Below, one piece after another: positions 22,241 through 30,781 of a DNA stretch of 32,236 bases. The stretch lies in NCBI RefSeq assembly GCF_027492755.1, contig NZ_JAPUED010000204.1:1-32236 (forward strand), in the 5' to 3' direction. The stretch's first letter is position 1, and every line of letters begins with the position of its first letter. The DNA is from Micropruina sp. (GTDB lineage Bacteria > Actinomycetota > Actinomycetes > Propionibacteriales > Propionibacteriaceae). The notes beneath the pieces are model-generated. The model saw only the letters and a program-made list of their open reading frames with translations. It made no database searches and was not told the DNA's origin. Made by a program: the position numbers and the translations under genes.

Positions 22241-22690
22241 ATGACCAGCACCACCATCGGGGCGAGTCGGATCAACGCGGCGCTGCCCGCCGCGCGCGCC
22301 GTGTTCGAGGCGATCAACTCGGGGGACCTGAACTGCCTGGACGAGGCGGTCACCGCCGACTTCGTCGATCACGGCTCACCGTTCCCGCTGCCGCCCGGGC
22401 CCGAGGGGTATCGGGAGATCCTGACCTATGTGACCCGGGTGCTCGCCCTGCGCTACGAGCTGATGGACGAGTTCGTCACCGAGGACCGGATCGTCATCCG
22501 GGCGCTCGGTCACGGTGTGGCGGTGGCGCCGGTGCACGGCGAGCAGTTCGCCGGACGTCCGTACACGATGCCGACGATCCACATCTATCGCACCGAGGGC
22601 GACCGGCTGGCCGAGCATTGGGGCGTCCGGGACGAACTCGGTGTGCTGCAGCAGATCGGTGCGCTGCCGAAGCCGACGCCGCCGGTCTGA
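22241..22690 (+). CDS. SnoaL-like / ester-cyclase-type NTF2-fold protein
   Basis: The protein has 149 residues. Its pattern is typical of SnoaL-like proteins: an N-terminal helix (ARAVFEAINSGDLNCLDEAV), then ADFVDHGSPFPLPPGPEGYREIL, a strand-rich middle, IHIYRTEGDRLAEHWGVRDE, and a short end. The aspartate and histidine in these segments correspond to the usual active or ligand site of the NTF2-like fold. Members catalyse cyclisations, isomerisations or ester chemistry, or only bind ligands, so the reaction is open. GAGGGGG lies about 10 bases before ATG 22241. The divergent TetR-type regulator and the operator suggest that it is induced by a small molecule, perhaps its substrate. Confidence 0.85.
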   Translation: MTSTTIGASRINAALPAARAVFEAINSGDLNCLDEAVTADFVDHGSPFPLPPGPEGYREILTYVTRVLALRYELMDEFVTEDRIVIRALGHGVAVAPVHGEQFAGRPYTMPTIHIYRTEGDRLAEHWGVRDELGVLQQIGALPKPTPPV

Positions 22691-22697
22691 ACCCGCT

Positions 22698-22738
22698 GGT
22701 CGGGCTTGTCGGAACGGGGGGCATCGACAAGCCCGACC
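22698..22738. repeat. Stem-loop copy of the intergenic repeat (perfect 14-bp stem)
   Basis: GGTCGGGCTTGTCG (22698-22711) and its exact complement (22725-22738) flank a 13-nt loop. Compared with the hairpin at 9206-9248, both arms differ at matching positions, so pairing is kept. It lies eight bases after the SnoaL-like stop. Confidence 0.85.
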
Positions 22739-22767
22739 GGCGACACCGGCGTGCTTGGATGGGAGCT

Positions 22768-23091
22768 GTGGAGAACACCGAGATCACTGTCAACGAACTG
22801 CCCGACGACGCCGTCGTCCTCGACGTCCGTGAGCCGGGGGAGTGGGCTGCCGGACGGGCCCGCAACGCGGTGCACATTCCGCTCGGCGAGGTGGTGGCCC
22901 GGCTGTCGGAGCTGCCCGTCGTCGAGGGTCCGCTGCCGGTGATCTGCCGTTCCGGCGCCCGTTCGGCGCAGGTGGTCGCCTACCTGCTGGCCAACGGCAT
23001 CGACGCGGTGAACGTGGACGGCGGCACGCTGGCCTGGGCGCGGGCCGGCAAACCGATGACGGCCGATCGGGGCGAGCCGTACGTTGTCTGA
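22768..23091 (+). CDS. Single-domain rhodanese-like sulfurtransferase
   Basis: The protein has about 107 residues and is a single rhodanese domain. It contains VVLDVREPGEWAAGRARNAVHIP, the active-site loop VICRSGARSAQ with the catalytic cysteine, and the end GGTLAWARAGKPM. It would carry a persulfide and donate sulfur, or reduce thiosulfate or other sulfane donors, in the cytoplasm. The start is uncertain. GTG 22768 lies seven bases after TTGGAT, similar to the arrangement before the next gene. ATG 22759 in the same frame would add three residues. The M3 peptidase starts 22 bases after the stop, so the two may be co-transcribed, but no functional link is evident. Confidence 0.9.
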   Translation: MENTEITVNELPDDAVVLDVREPGEWAAGRARNAVHIPLGEVVARLSELPVVEGPLPVICRSGARSAQVVAYLLANGIDAVNVDGGTLAWARAGKPMTADRGEPYVV

Positions 23092-23113
23092 GCCGGCTGC
23101 AAGGATGGGCGGC

Positions 23114-25159
23114 ATGAGCCTCGATCCAGCCAACCCGTTCGCCCGGCCGTCCACGCTGCCCTATCAGCTGACGCCGTGGCGCGACGTCCGTGCCGAGCAC
23201 TACCTGCCGGCGGTCGAGGCCGGCATCGCCGAGCGGCTGGACGAGTTGCGGGCGATCGCCGAGGTCGCCGATCCGCCGACGGTGACGAACGTGATCGACG
23301 CCTGGGAACGGTCGGGGCAACTGCTGGGCCGGGCGCTGGGTGCGTTCTGGACCGTTCAGCCGGCCGACACCACCGACGAACTGGACGCCATCGACGCCAC
23401 CATCTCGCCGATGATGGCCCGGCTCGGCGACGCCATCTACCAGGACCGCGCGCTGTACGAACGGGTGGTGGCACTGAACGAACGGGTCGAGGCCGACGAG
23501 GTGGTCGCCGACGCCGCGGCCCGGTACTGGCTGGAAACTCACCTGCGCGACTTCGTCCGGGCCGGGGTCGGCCTGCCGGAGGCCGAGCAGGCCCGGCTGC
23601 GGGAACTGAACGAACGGCTGGCCGAGCTGACTTCGGCGTTCGGCCGGACGTCGCTGGCCGGCTCCAACGCCGCCGCCGTTCATGTCGTCGATGAGGTCGA
23701 GCTGACCGGGGTGTCCGCCGCGACCCTGGCTGGCGCCCGGGCAGCGGCGCAGGCCCGCGGGCTGGACGGCTGGTTGCTGGAACTCGACTCGTGCACACCG
23801 CAGGGCATCCTGCCCGAGATCGCCGACGCCGGCCTGCGGCGCCGGATCCACCAGGCATCGGTCGGACGCGGCTGGTCCGGCGAGCACGACACCCGCGCCC
23901 TGGTGGTCGAGATCGCCCGGCTGCGGGCCGAGCGGGCCGCGCTGCTCGGCTTCCCGCACCACGCCGAGTACGTGGCGGCGGACGCCTGCGCCACCACGTC
24001 CGAGGCGGTGCACGCGATGCTGCACCGGATGGTGCCGGCGGCCGTGGCCAACGCGCACGCCGAAGCCGCCGATCTGCAGGAACTGCAGCGCGAGGAAGTG
24101 CAGCCCTGGGACTGGGAGTACCTGGCCGAGAAGCTGAAGGCCCGCCGGTACAGCTTCGACTCGGCGCAACTGCGGCCCTATCTGGAACTGGAACGGGTGT
24201 TGCACGAGGGTGTCTTCGCGGCAGCCACCGCGCTGTACGGGATCACCTTCGTCGAGCGCGACGACCTGCCCGGCTACAACGACCAGGTGCGGGTCTTCGA
24301 GGTGTTCGATGCCGACGGCACCGGCCTCGGGCTGTTCGTCGCCGACCACTACACCCGCGCCGGCAAGCAGGGCGGCGCCTGGATGAACAACATCGTCGAC
24401 CAGAACCACCTGCTCGGCCAGCAGCCGGTGGTGGTGAACAACCTCAACATCGTCAAGCCGCCGGCCGGTGAGCCCACCCTGCTGACCTGGGACGAGGTGC
24501 GCACCCTGTTCCACGAGTTCGGGCACGCGCTGCACGGGCTGCTCTCCGACGTCCGCTACCCGTCGCAATCGGGCACCAACACCCCGCGCGACTTCGTCGA
24601 GTTCCCGTCCCAGGTGAACGAGATGTGGGCGCTCGACGCCGGACTGCTGGGCCGCTACGCCGTCCATCACCAGACCGGCGAGCCGATCCCGACGGCATGG
24701 ATCGAGGCGCTCACCCAGGCCGAGCTCTTCAACCAGGGCTGGGCCACCACCGAGATGCTCGGCGCCTCGCTGCTCGACCAGGCCTGGCATTCGACGCCGC
24801 TCGACGAGTTGCCGTCCGCGCCCGACGAGGTGGAGCAGTTCGAGGCGACAGCCCTGGCCGCGGCCGGGGTCGACTACCCGCTGGCGCCGACCCGCTACCG
24901 ATCCACCTACTTCAAGCACATCTTCGAGGGCGGCTACGCGGCGGCCTATTACAGCTACCTGTGGTCCGAGGTGCTGGACGCCGACACCGGCGCCTGGTTC
25001 CTCGCCAACGGCGGGCTGACCAGCGAGAACGGCCGGCGTTACCGCGAACGGCTGCTGGCCCGGGGCGGTTCGATCGACGCTATGGACGCCTACCGCGACT
25101 TCCGCGGAGCCGACCCCGACATCACGCATCTGCTGAAACGGCGCGGCCTGATCGAGTGA
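23114..25159 (+). CDS. M3-family metallo-oligopeptidase (Dcp/oligopeptidase A-like)
   Basis: The protein has 681 residues, the usual size for peptidyl-dipeptidase Dcp or oligopeptidase A. The zinc motif HEFGH (467-471) sits in LFHEFGHALHGLLSDVRYPS, and the third ligand E496 is in DFVEFPSQVNEMW. Substrate-loop residues such as the tyrosine stretch EGGYAAAYYSYLWSEV near the C-terminus are also conserved. It should degrade short cytoplasmic peptides; no signal peptide is seen. ATG 23114 is preferred, since AAGGA (23101-23105) lies eight bases upstream. ATG 23105 is in frame but too close. The final residues (LLKRRGLIE) are typical of the family. Confidence 0.95.
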   Translation: MSLDPANPFARPSTLPYQLTPWRDVRAEHYLPAVEAGIAERLDELRAIAEVADPPTVTNVIDAWERSGQLLGRALGAFWTVQPADTTDELDAIDATISPMMARLGDAIYQDRALYERVVALNERVEADEVVADAAARYWLETHLRDFVRAGVGLPEAEQARLRELNERLAELTSAFGRTSLAGSNAAAVHVVDEVELTGVSAATLAGARAAAQARGLDGWLLELDSCTPQGILPEIADAGLRRRIHQASVGRGWSGEHDTRALVVEIARLRAERAALLGFPHHAEYVAADACATTSEAVHAMLHRMVPAAVANAHAEAADLQELQREEVQPWDWEYLAEKLKARRYSFDSAQLRPYLELERVLHEGVFAAATALYGITFVERDDLPGYNDQVRVFEVFDADGTGLGLFVADHYTRAGKQGGAWMNNIVDQNHLLGQQPVVVNNLNIVKPPAGEPTLLTWDEVRTLFHEFGHALHGLLSDVRYPSQSGTNTPRDFVEFPSQVNEMWALDAGLLGRYAVHHQTGEPIPTAWIEALTQAELFNQGWATTEMLGASLLDQAWHSTPLDELPSAPDEVEQFEATALAAAGVDYPLAPTRYRSTYFKHIFEGGYAAAYYSYLWSEVLDADTGAWFLANGGLTSENGRRYRERLLARGGSIDAMDAYRDFRGADPDITHLLKRRGLIE

Positions 25160-25182
25160 ATGGGCGGTGATTGGGCATCGTT

Positions 25183-25197
25183 GGTCGAGCTCGTCGA
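25183..25197. repeat. Single-arm copy of the intergenic repeat
   Basis: GGTCGAGCTCGTCGA matches the left arm of the family, without a complementary right arm. It lies 24 bases after the peptidase stop. The remaining bases up to 25314 contain only the ribosome site GAAGGAG (25301-25307) of the next gene. Confidence 0.6.
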
Positions 25198-25314
25198 GGC
25201 CTCTCACTGAGCGAGACTCCGCGTTGATCAGCGCTTACGTACTTGTGCCACCTCCGAAACCGTGGTGGAACCGGCACTTCTCGGCGACAACCCGTCCCGA
25301 GAAGGAGCACTCCG

Positions 25315-28300
25315 ATGCTGTGCCGCAAGAGCGTCGCCGAACTCACCGCCGCCGAGAAGGCGGAACTGGTCCAGGCCTTCCTCGACCTGAAGGATCCAGC
25401 CAAATCACCCAGCCGAATACCCGCGGCCGCGACGGCGGTCAGTGCCGCCGGCGGGACGCCGAACCGCTACGACGACTACGTCTGGCTGCACAACACGGTC
25501 GGCTTCGGTGCCCATCGCGGTCCCGCGTTCGGTCCGTGGCATCGCGAGTTCCTGCACCAGCTCGAATACGACCTGCAGGTGGTCAGCGGCAATCACCACC
25601 TGACCATTCCGTACTGGGACTGGATCACCGCCCGCAGCTCGGCCGACGCCGGCTGGCCCTTCACCAATGACCTGCTCGGCGGATTCGGCAATGCCGGACC
25701 CGGTCCGACGACGGGTTACGTCACGTCGGGGCCGTTCGCCGATCCGACCACGTGGCGAATGAACATCCGCCGCGGCGGCGACTCCGACCTGACCCTGAAG
25801 CGGTCCAACGGCATTCCGGCCGCGGGCGACCTGCCTAGCCGGGCGGAAGCGTTGCGCGCCTTCGGCATCGCGGTGCCGAACGGACAGACCTGGCCGGACG
25901 TCTACGACGGCGCGCCCTGGAACGACACTTCCGCGCCGACGAACGCCCAGGTGCTGGCGTCCTTCCGCAAATTCCTGGAACGCGTGCTGCACGACGGCGT
26001 CCACGTCTGGATCGGTGGCGGCTGGGAACTCAACCCGCAGGGCCAGCCCGGTGATGGCGGTCACATGACCTACCCGTCGGTGTCAGTGAACGACCCCGCC
26101 TTCTGGTTGCACCACTGCAACGTCGACCGGCTGTGGTCGATCTGGCAGCGCAAGCTCGGTGCGGCTTCGGAGTTCCAGCCGCAGGCCGGCGGCGCCGCGA
26201 ATAGCGGTCACAACGGTGGCGACACGATGATCAACCTCGGCACGGCCGCCTGGTTCGCCGCGCCGGTGTTCTCGACACCGAACGCCAACGAGGACCATCA
26301 TGCGGTCGGCTACTGGTTCCACAGCGACCTGCCCGAGGTCAGCCTGGACACCCCGTCGGTGTCGTTCGGCTCGGTACCCGAACTGCTCACCACCTTCCAT
26401 CCGGTGCAGTTCACCGTGCGCACCTGCCGCCAGGTCCGCTTCGAACTGACCGGGGTGACCGGTGCCGGCTTCAGCGCCCCGGCCGGGCAGGGCATCGTCA
26501 CCGTCGAGCATGACGACCATGCCGAGACGGTCACTGCGAGCGTCTTCGCGCAGTTCCAGGCCAACGGTCCGATCGGCGTCCCACAAGCGGGGACGGCCAG
26601 CGTGCGGGCCTTCATCGTGGACGACGACGGCTACGACGCCGCCAACCCGGGCGACGAGTACACCCTGGGCAGCTGGGTGGTCGATCTATCCGCCACCCCG
26701 GTCGCCCGGCCGCGCGCCGCGGTCTCGCTGGTGCTGGACCGCTCCGGCTCGATGTGGGCGAACGCGGGCACAGCCGGCTCGCGCTACGACCTGCTCAAGG
26801 AGTCGCTGGCGGTGATCCGCGACGTGATGCGGCCGATCGACGGCGTCGGGGTGGTCACCTTCGACGACCTGACCGCCGTCCTGGACGGGATCACCGAGAT
26901 GGGGCCCGCGCCCACCACGCCCGGCTCCGGACGCGAAGTGCTCGACTCGGCGATCGCCTCACCCGAACTGGAACCGCGCGGCCTGACCGGCATCGGCCAG
27001 GGCATGATCGAAGGTGCCGCCGTACTGGACGCCGAACGCACCGACCCCGCGACGCCCTACGAGCAGTTCGCGCTGTGCGTACTCACCGACGGCAACCAGA
27101 ACCAGTCGCCGGGGGTCACCGACGCGCCGGTGCTGGCCGCCATCGCGCCCTACGCCGACCAGGTGTACGCGATCGGCCTGGGCAGTCCGGGTGGGGTCAG
27201 CGACGCCGTGCTCACCTCGATCTCGCGGTACATGCTGATCACCGGCGACATGACCGCCGCCGAGCGCCGCTTCCGGCTGACCAAGTACTTCATCCAGATC
27301 CTGGCCGGGGTGACCGACACGGCGATCGTCGTCGACCCGCAGGGCGAGCTGGCGATCGGCAGCGAGCACACCGTGCCGTTCCTGCTCGGCGAACTCGATC
27401 ACCAGGTCGACGTGATCGTGCTGTCGCCGCTGGCCCCGCTGCTCGAGGTGGTCCTGGTCGCTCCGGACGGCACCACCATCGACGGCTCGTCGGGCCTGGC
27501 CACCGTGGAGTACCAGGAGAACCTCGACGACGTGCTGTACCGGCTCACCCTGCCGGTGGATCCGCGGATCATGGCCGTCGGCGAGTGGAAGGCGATGATC
27601 GGGCTGCCTCGGGACGCGATCAAGAAGCTGCGCGGCCGCGAGGATCTGCAGGCCCGGCTGGCCCAGCTGCGGGCCAGCGGCACGGTGCCGTACAGCATGA
27701 TCGTGCAGAGCTACTCCGACGTGCACCTGGACGCCGAGATCGCGCCCTCCCTGGCCATCGCCGGCGACAAGTTCGAACTGCGGGCCACGCTGACCATGTT
27801 CGGGCAGCCGTTCACCGGCCGGGCGCGGGTGCTGGCCCGGGTCACCGATCCCGGTGGCGTCGAGACCCTGGTGGCGCTGCGCGGCGCCGGGGACGGCAGC
27901 TTCGGCGGCGCGTTCGCCACCGCCAAGCCGGGCGTCTACTCGGTGCGGTTCACCGCGACCGGCGGTGACCGGCGCACCGTCCAGTTCCAACGCGAGGAGC
28001 TACGGACGGCCGTCGCCTACCGGGCCGAGATCCCGAAGTCGGACGGCCAACCCGAAGACGACAAGCGTCCGGATCGAGGCGACCCGGACAAGCAGAAGGA
28101 GCGCGCGGAACAGCGCCGGAAGGAGGCCGAGGAGATGGGCAAGCACGAGGACCGCGGTGGACCGGTGGTGCGGCGCGGACCGGTGGTGCCGTCCGCCGAC
28201 GAGCCGGGGCTGCTGTCACGTCCGGAAGCCGAACCGATGGAGCCGCACGACCACGGGCAGGCGGAGGAACACGACGAGCACGGACATGAGCACCACGACC

Positions 28301-28479
28301 ATGACTCGATGTTCTTCCAGCCGTGGCGGCTCGGTGCCGACGGCGAGGTGCACGAGGTGCCGCTCGACGAGATGACCCGGGACACCAGCAGTTTCGTGGA
28401 CGGACGCGACCCCGGCATCGGAACCGGCGGCGTCCAGCCGGCCCCGCACGACCACGACGGCGGTGGCCACGAACACTGA
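25315..28479 (+). CDS. Tyrosinase-like copper domain fused to VWA domain and His-rich tail
   Basis: The protein has 1054 residues. A tyrosinase/type-3 copper domain (about 1-320) has CuA histidines H59, H67 and H76 (HNTVGFGAHRGPAFGPWH) and CuB histidines H226 and H230 (HDGVHVW) plus the HH pair 266-267 (WLHHCNVDRLW). A beta-rich segment (about 343-465) follows, then a von Willebrand A domain (about 468-660) with an intact MIDAS start DRSGS (475-479). Further beta or Ig-like segments span about 662-900. A charged, probably disordered linker (about 905-975) leads to a His-rich tail (978-996 and 1044-1054). No signal peptide is visible. Tyrosinases oxidise phenols to quinones. The VWA domain suggests protein-protein or surface binding via a divalent metal, and the tail could load copper in place of a MelC1-type chaperone. 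ATG 25315 follows GAAGGAG by seven bases. Confidence 0.88.
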   Translation: MLCRKSVAELTAAEKAELVQAFLDLKDPAKSPSRIPAAATAVSAAGGTPNRYDDYVWLHNTVGFGAHRGPAFGPWHREFLHQLEYDLQVVSGNHHLTIPYWDWITARSSADAGWPFTNDLLGGFGNAGPGPTTGYVTSGPFADPTTWRMNIRRGGDSDLTLKRSNGIPAAGDLPSRAEALRAFGIAVPNGQTWPDVYDGAPWNDTSAPTNAQVLASFRKFLERVLHDGVHVWIGGGWELNPQGQPGDGGHMTYPSVSVNDPAFWLHHCNVDRLWSIWQRKLGAASEFQPQAGGAANSGHNGGDTMINLGTAAWFAAPVFSTPNANEDHHAVGYWFHSDLPEVSLDTPSVSFGSVPELLTTFHPVQFTVRTCRQVRFELTGVTGAGFSAPAGQGIVTVEHDDHAETVTASVFAQFQANGPIGVPQAGTASVRAFIVDDDGYDAANPGDEYTLGSWVVDLSATPVARPRAAVSLVLDRSGSMWANAGTAGSRYDLLKESLAVIRDVMRPIDGVGVVTFDDLTAVLDGITEMGPAPTTPGSGREVLDSAIASPELEPRGLTGIGQGMIEGAAVLDAERTDPATPYEQFALCVLTDGNQNQSPGVTDAPVLAAIAPYADQVYAIGLGSPGGVSDAVLTSISRYMLITGDMTAAERRFRLTKYFIQILAGVTDTAIVVDPQGELAIGSEHTVPFLLGELDHQVDVIVLSPLAPLLEVVLVAPDGTTIDGSSGLATVEYQENLDDVLYRLTLPVDPRIMAVGEWKAMIGLPRDAIKKLRGREDLQARLAQLRASGTVPYSMIVQSYSDVHLDAEIAPSLAIAGDKFELRATLTMFGQPFTGRARVLARVTDPGGVETLVALRGAGDGSFGGAFATAKPGVYSVRFTATGGDRRTVQFQREELRTAVAYRAEIPKSDGQPEDDKRPDRGDPDKQKERAEQRRKEAEEMGKHEDRGGPVVRRGPVVPSADEPGLLSRPEAEPMEPHDHGQAEEHDEHGHEHHDHDSMFFQPWRLGADGEVHEVPLDEMTRDTSSFVDGRDPGIGTGGVQPAPHDHDGGGHEH

Positions 28480-28526
28480 GTCCCTCATGGCCGTCCCGTG
28501 ATCCGGGTCCTCCGCCGACTCGTCAT

Positions 28527-28542
28527 CCCGGCGTCCGCCGGG
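28527..28542 (+). terminator. Short GC hairpin between convergent genes
   Basis: CCCGGC-GTCC-GCCGGG lies 48 bases after the tyrosinase-VWA stop and 38 before the thrC stop on the other strand. No T-run follows, so termination is only suggested. Confidence 0.35.
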
Positions 28543-28579
28543 CTGACGGAGCGGGCCGGACGACGTGGTGGTCACTCCG

Positions 28580-30022
28580 TCACGTGTGGTCGTCGATGAT
28601 CCGTTTGAGCAGGTCGGCGTCCGCGGGGATGTCGGTGACTTGGCGGGGGAGGTCCTCGATGCCGACGAAGGCGTCCGGACGCGCGGGCTCGTGGCCCAGT
28701 GCCTCGACGATGGTGGCCGAGAACTTCACCGGGAGGGCGGTCTCGGTGGCGATGATCGGCCCGGCGACCGAAGCGCGTAGGTCGTGGGCCACCTTCACCG
28801 CGTCCGCGGTGTGCGGGTCGATCACCACACCGTCCGCGGCGTCCACCGCGCGGATGGTGGCCACCCGGTCGGCGTGGGTTGAGGTGCCCGAGATGAAGCC
28901 GTAGCGCTGCCGGATGCCGGCGAACTCCGGTGTCCCGGACAGGTCGAAGAAGCCCTGCTCGGGCAGCTGCCGGGTGAACAGCTCGGCGACCCGCGCGCCG
29001 TCGCGGCCCAGCAGGTCGTAGACGAAACGTTCGAAGTTGCTGGCCTTGGAGATGTCCATCGACGGGCTGGACGTCTCCTCGGCGCCGGCCCGCACTCGGT
29101 AGACGCCGGTGCGGAAGAACTCGTCCAGCACGTTGTTCTCGTTGGTCGCCAGGATCAGCGCGTCGACCGGCAGCCCCATCTCGCGGGCCACATGGGCGGC
29201 GCAGATGTTGCCGAAGTTGCCGGTCGGGACGGCGAACGACACCCGAGTCACGGTCTCGCCGGCGGCGTCCAGGGCGGTCATCACCCGCAGGTAGGAGACG
29301 ACGTAGTAGACCACCTGGGCCACCACCCGTCCCCAGTTGATCGAGTTGACCGCACCCAGGTTGTGCGCCGCCTTGAACGCGGCGTCACCCATCACGGTCT
29401 TGACCAGATCCTGGCAGTCGTCGAAGACGCCCTCGACGGCCAGGTTGACGATGTGCGGGTCGTCCAGGCTGAACATCTGCGCCTGCTGGAAGGGGCTCAT
29501 CCGGCCCTGTGGCGACAGCATGAACACGGTGATGCCGCGTCGTCCGCGCATCGCGTATTCGGCGGCCGAACCGGTATCGCCCGAAGTCGCGCCCAGAATG
29601 GTCAGCGTCTGGTTGCGGCGTCCCAGTTCGTACTCGAACAGCTGGCCGAGCAGCTGCATGGCCATGTCCTTGAATGCTGCGGTCGGGCCCTCGGAGAGCT
29701 TCGCCAGCCAGATGCCGTCCGACAGCGGTGCCACCGGGACGACCGGGTCGCCGAACACCTCGACGGCGTAGGCGCGTTCGCAGATCGCCCGCAGGTCGGC
29801 GTCCGGAATGTCGTCGACGAACAACCGCAGCACCTCGAACGCCACCGCGGCGTAGCCCTCGGACGCCAGCAGCGAGCGCCACTGCGCCAGCGTCTCGGCG
29901 GTCAGCGTCGGGTAGTGCTCGGGCAGGTAGAGGCCGCCGTCCGGTGCGAGACCGTCGAGCAGGATGTCGCAGAACGGCAGCCCGGTAACGTCCGAACTCG
30001 ATCGGGTGGAGACATAGCGCAC
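28580..30022 (-). CDS. thrC: Threonine synthase
   Basis: The protein has 480 residues, the long form of threonine synthase. This PLP enzyme converts O-phosphohomoserine to threonine (EC 4.2.3.1). The N-terminus MRYVSTRSSS is typical. The PLP lysine is in EGPTAAFKDMAMQLLG, and the phosphate-binding loop region follows as ILGATSGDTGSAAEYAM. AVPTGNFGNICAAHVA is also characteristic. The start is GTG 30022; the nearby ATG (30015) is out of frame. TAGGCT ends six bases before the GTG, the same hexamer and spacing as at pdxH, so the message is probably leaderless. No other threonine or homoserine genes are adjacent. Confidence 0.96.
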   Translation of the reverse strand: MRYVSTRSSSDVTGLPFCDILLDGLAPDGGLYLPEHYPTLTAETLAQWRSLLASEGYAAVAFEVLRLFVDDIPDADLRAICERAYAVEVFGDPVVPVAPLSDGIWLAKLSEGPTAAFKDMAMQLLGQLFEYELGRRNQTLTILGATSGDTGSAAEYAMRGRRGITVFMLSPQGRMSPFQQAQMFSLDDPHIVNLAVEGVFDDCQDLVKTVMGDAAFKAAHNLGAVNSINWGRVVAQVVYYVVSYLRVMTALDAAGETVTRVSFAVPTGNFGNICAAHVAREMGLPVDALILATNENNVLDEFFRTGVYRVRAGAEETSSPSMDISKASNFERFVYDLLGRDGARVAELFTRQLPEQGFFDLSGTPEFAGIRQRYGFISGTSTHADRVATIRAVDAADGVVIDPHTADAVKVAHDLRASVAGPIIATETALPVKFSATIVEALGHEPARPDAFVGIEDLPRQVTDIPADADLLKRIIDDHT

Positions 30023-30028
30023 CCGCCG

Positions 30029-30034
30029 AGCCTA
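30029..30034 (-). promoter_or_regulatory. Leaderless-type -10 box of thrC
   Basis: TAGGCT on the minus strand lies six bases before GTG 30022. It is identical to the pdxH box in sequence and spacing. Confidence 0.5.
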
Positions 30035-30063
30035 TCGGGCGCCCCAGCACCCACGGCTCGCCG

Positions 30064-30105
30064 AACTACTTAGCGCTCGCCGAGTTCAGCGAGCCCTGAA
30101 TAGTT
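30064..30105 (-). terminator. Hairpin between response-regulator gene and thrC
   Basis: Inner arms GCTCGC (30075-30080) and GCGAGC (30089-30094) are perfect. Outer arms AACTACTTAG and CTGAATAGTT (30064-30073 and 30096-30105) pair at 8 of 10 positions. It lies 17 bases past the regulator stop on the minus strand, so it probably ends that operon before the thrC promoter. Confidence 0.5.
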
Positions 30106-30121
30106 AGGGGAGCGCCGGGGG

Positions 30122-30781
30122 CTAGCGGCGGACCAGGCCGGACTCGTAGGCGAGCAGCACCAGACCGACCCGGTCGCGGCATTGCAGTTTGGAGAGCAGC
30201 CGGCCGATGTGGGTCTTCACGGTGCCCTCGGCCATGTACAGCCGACCGGCGATCTCGGCGTTGGTGGCGCCCGCGGCGATCTCGATCAGCACCTCGCGCT
30301 CCCGGTCGGTGAGCACGTCGAGCCGGCGGTCGGCGCCCGGTGAGGCGGGCAGCGTCGGCACCACCTGGTCCAGCAGCCGGCGGGTCGCGGACGGCGCCAT
30401 CACCGCTTCGCCGGCGGCCACGTTGCGGATCGCGTTCAGCAGGTCAGTCGGTCGGGCGTCCTTGAGCAGGAAGCCGGACGCCCCCGCCTTCAGTGCCGCG
30501 AACACGTACTCGTCGACGTCGAAGGTGGTCAGCACCAGCACCTTCGTGCCCAGCCCCGCCCGGATGATCTGCCGGGTGGCCTCGACGCCGTCCATCACCG
30601 GCATCCGGATGTCCATCAGCACCACGTCGGCCGGGTGCGCGGTCAACGCCTGGACGGCCGCGGCACCGTCGGCGGCCTCACCGACCACCGCGAGGTCGTC
30701 CTCAGCCTCGATCAGCATGCGGAAACCGCTGCGGACCAGGGCCTGGTCGTCGGCCAGGAAGACCCGGATCATGGGGCTCAT
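30122..30781 (-). CDS. NarL/LuxR-family response regulator
   Basis: The protein has 219 residues. The receiver domain (about 4-120) has the acidic pair D11-D12, the phospho-acceptor D57 (VVLMDIRMPVMDG), and T and K in VLTTFD and LLKDARP. The C-terminal LuxR-type helix-turn-helix (about 150-215) reads LTDREREVLIEIAAGATNAE and then GTVKTHIGRLLSKL. It is activated by phosphorylation from the adjacent kinase and binds DNA as a dimer. The ATG at 30781 overlaps the kinase stop (ATGA on the minus strand, 30778-30781), which ties expression of the pair. An inner ATG (30772) is a less likely start. Its target genes are not obvious here. Confidence 0.95.
   Translation of the reverse strand: MSPMIRVFLADDQALVRSGFRMLIEAEDDLAVVGEAADGAAAVQALTAHPADVVLMDIRMPVMDGVEATRQIIRAGLGTKVLVLTTFDVDEYVFAALKAGASGFLLKDARPTDLLNAIRNVAAGEAVMAPSATRRLLDQVVPTLPASPGADRRLDVLTDREREVLIEIAAGATNAEIAGRLYMAEGTVKTHIGRLLSKLQCRDRVGLVLLAYESGLVRR

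Noticed and set aside
22790..25207. Open frame of 805 codons on the minus strand
   Set aside because: It lies entirely opposite the rhodanese and M3 peptidase genes, has a biased composition rich in Gly, Arg, Val and His, and shows no domain. It is a by-product of GC-rich codon use.
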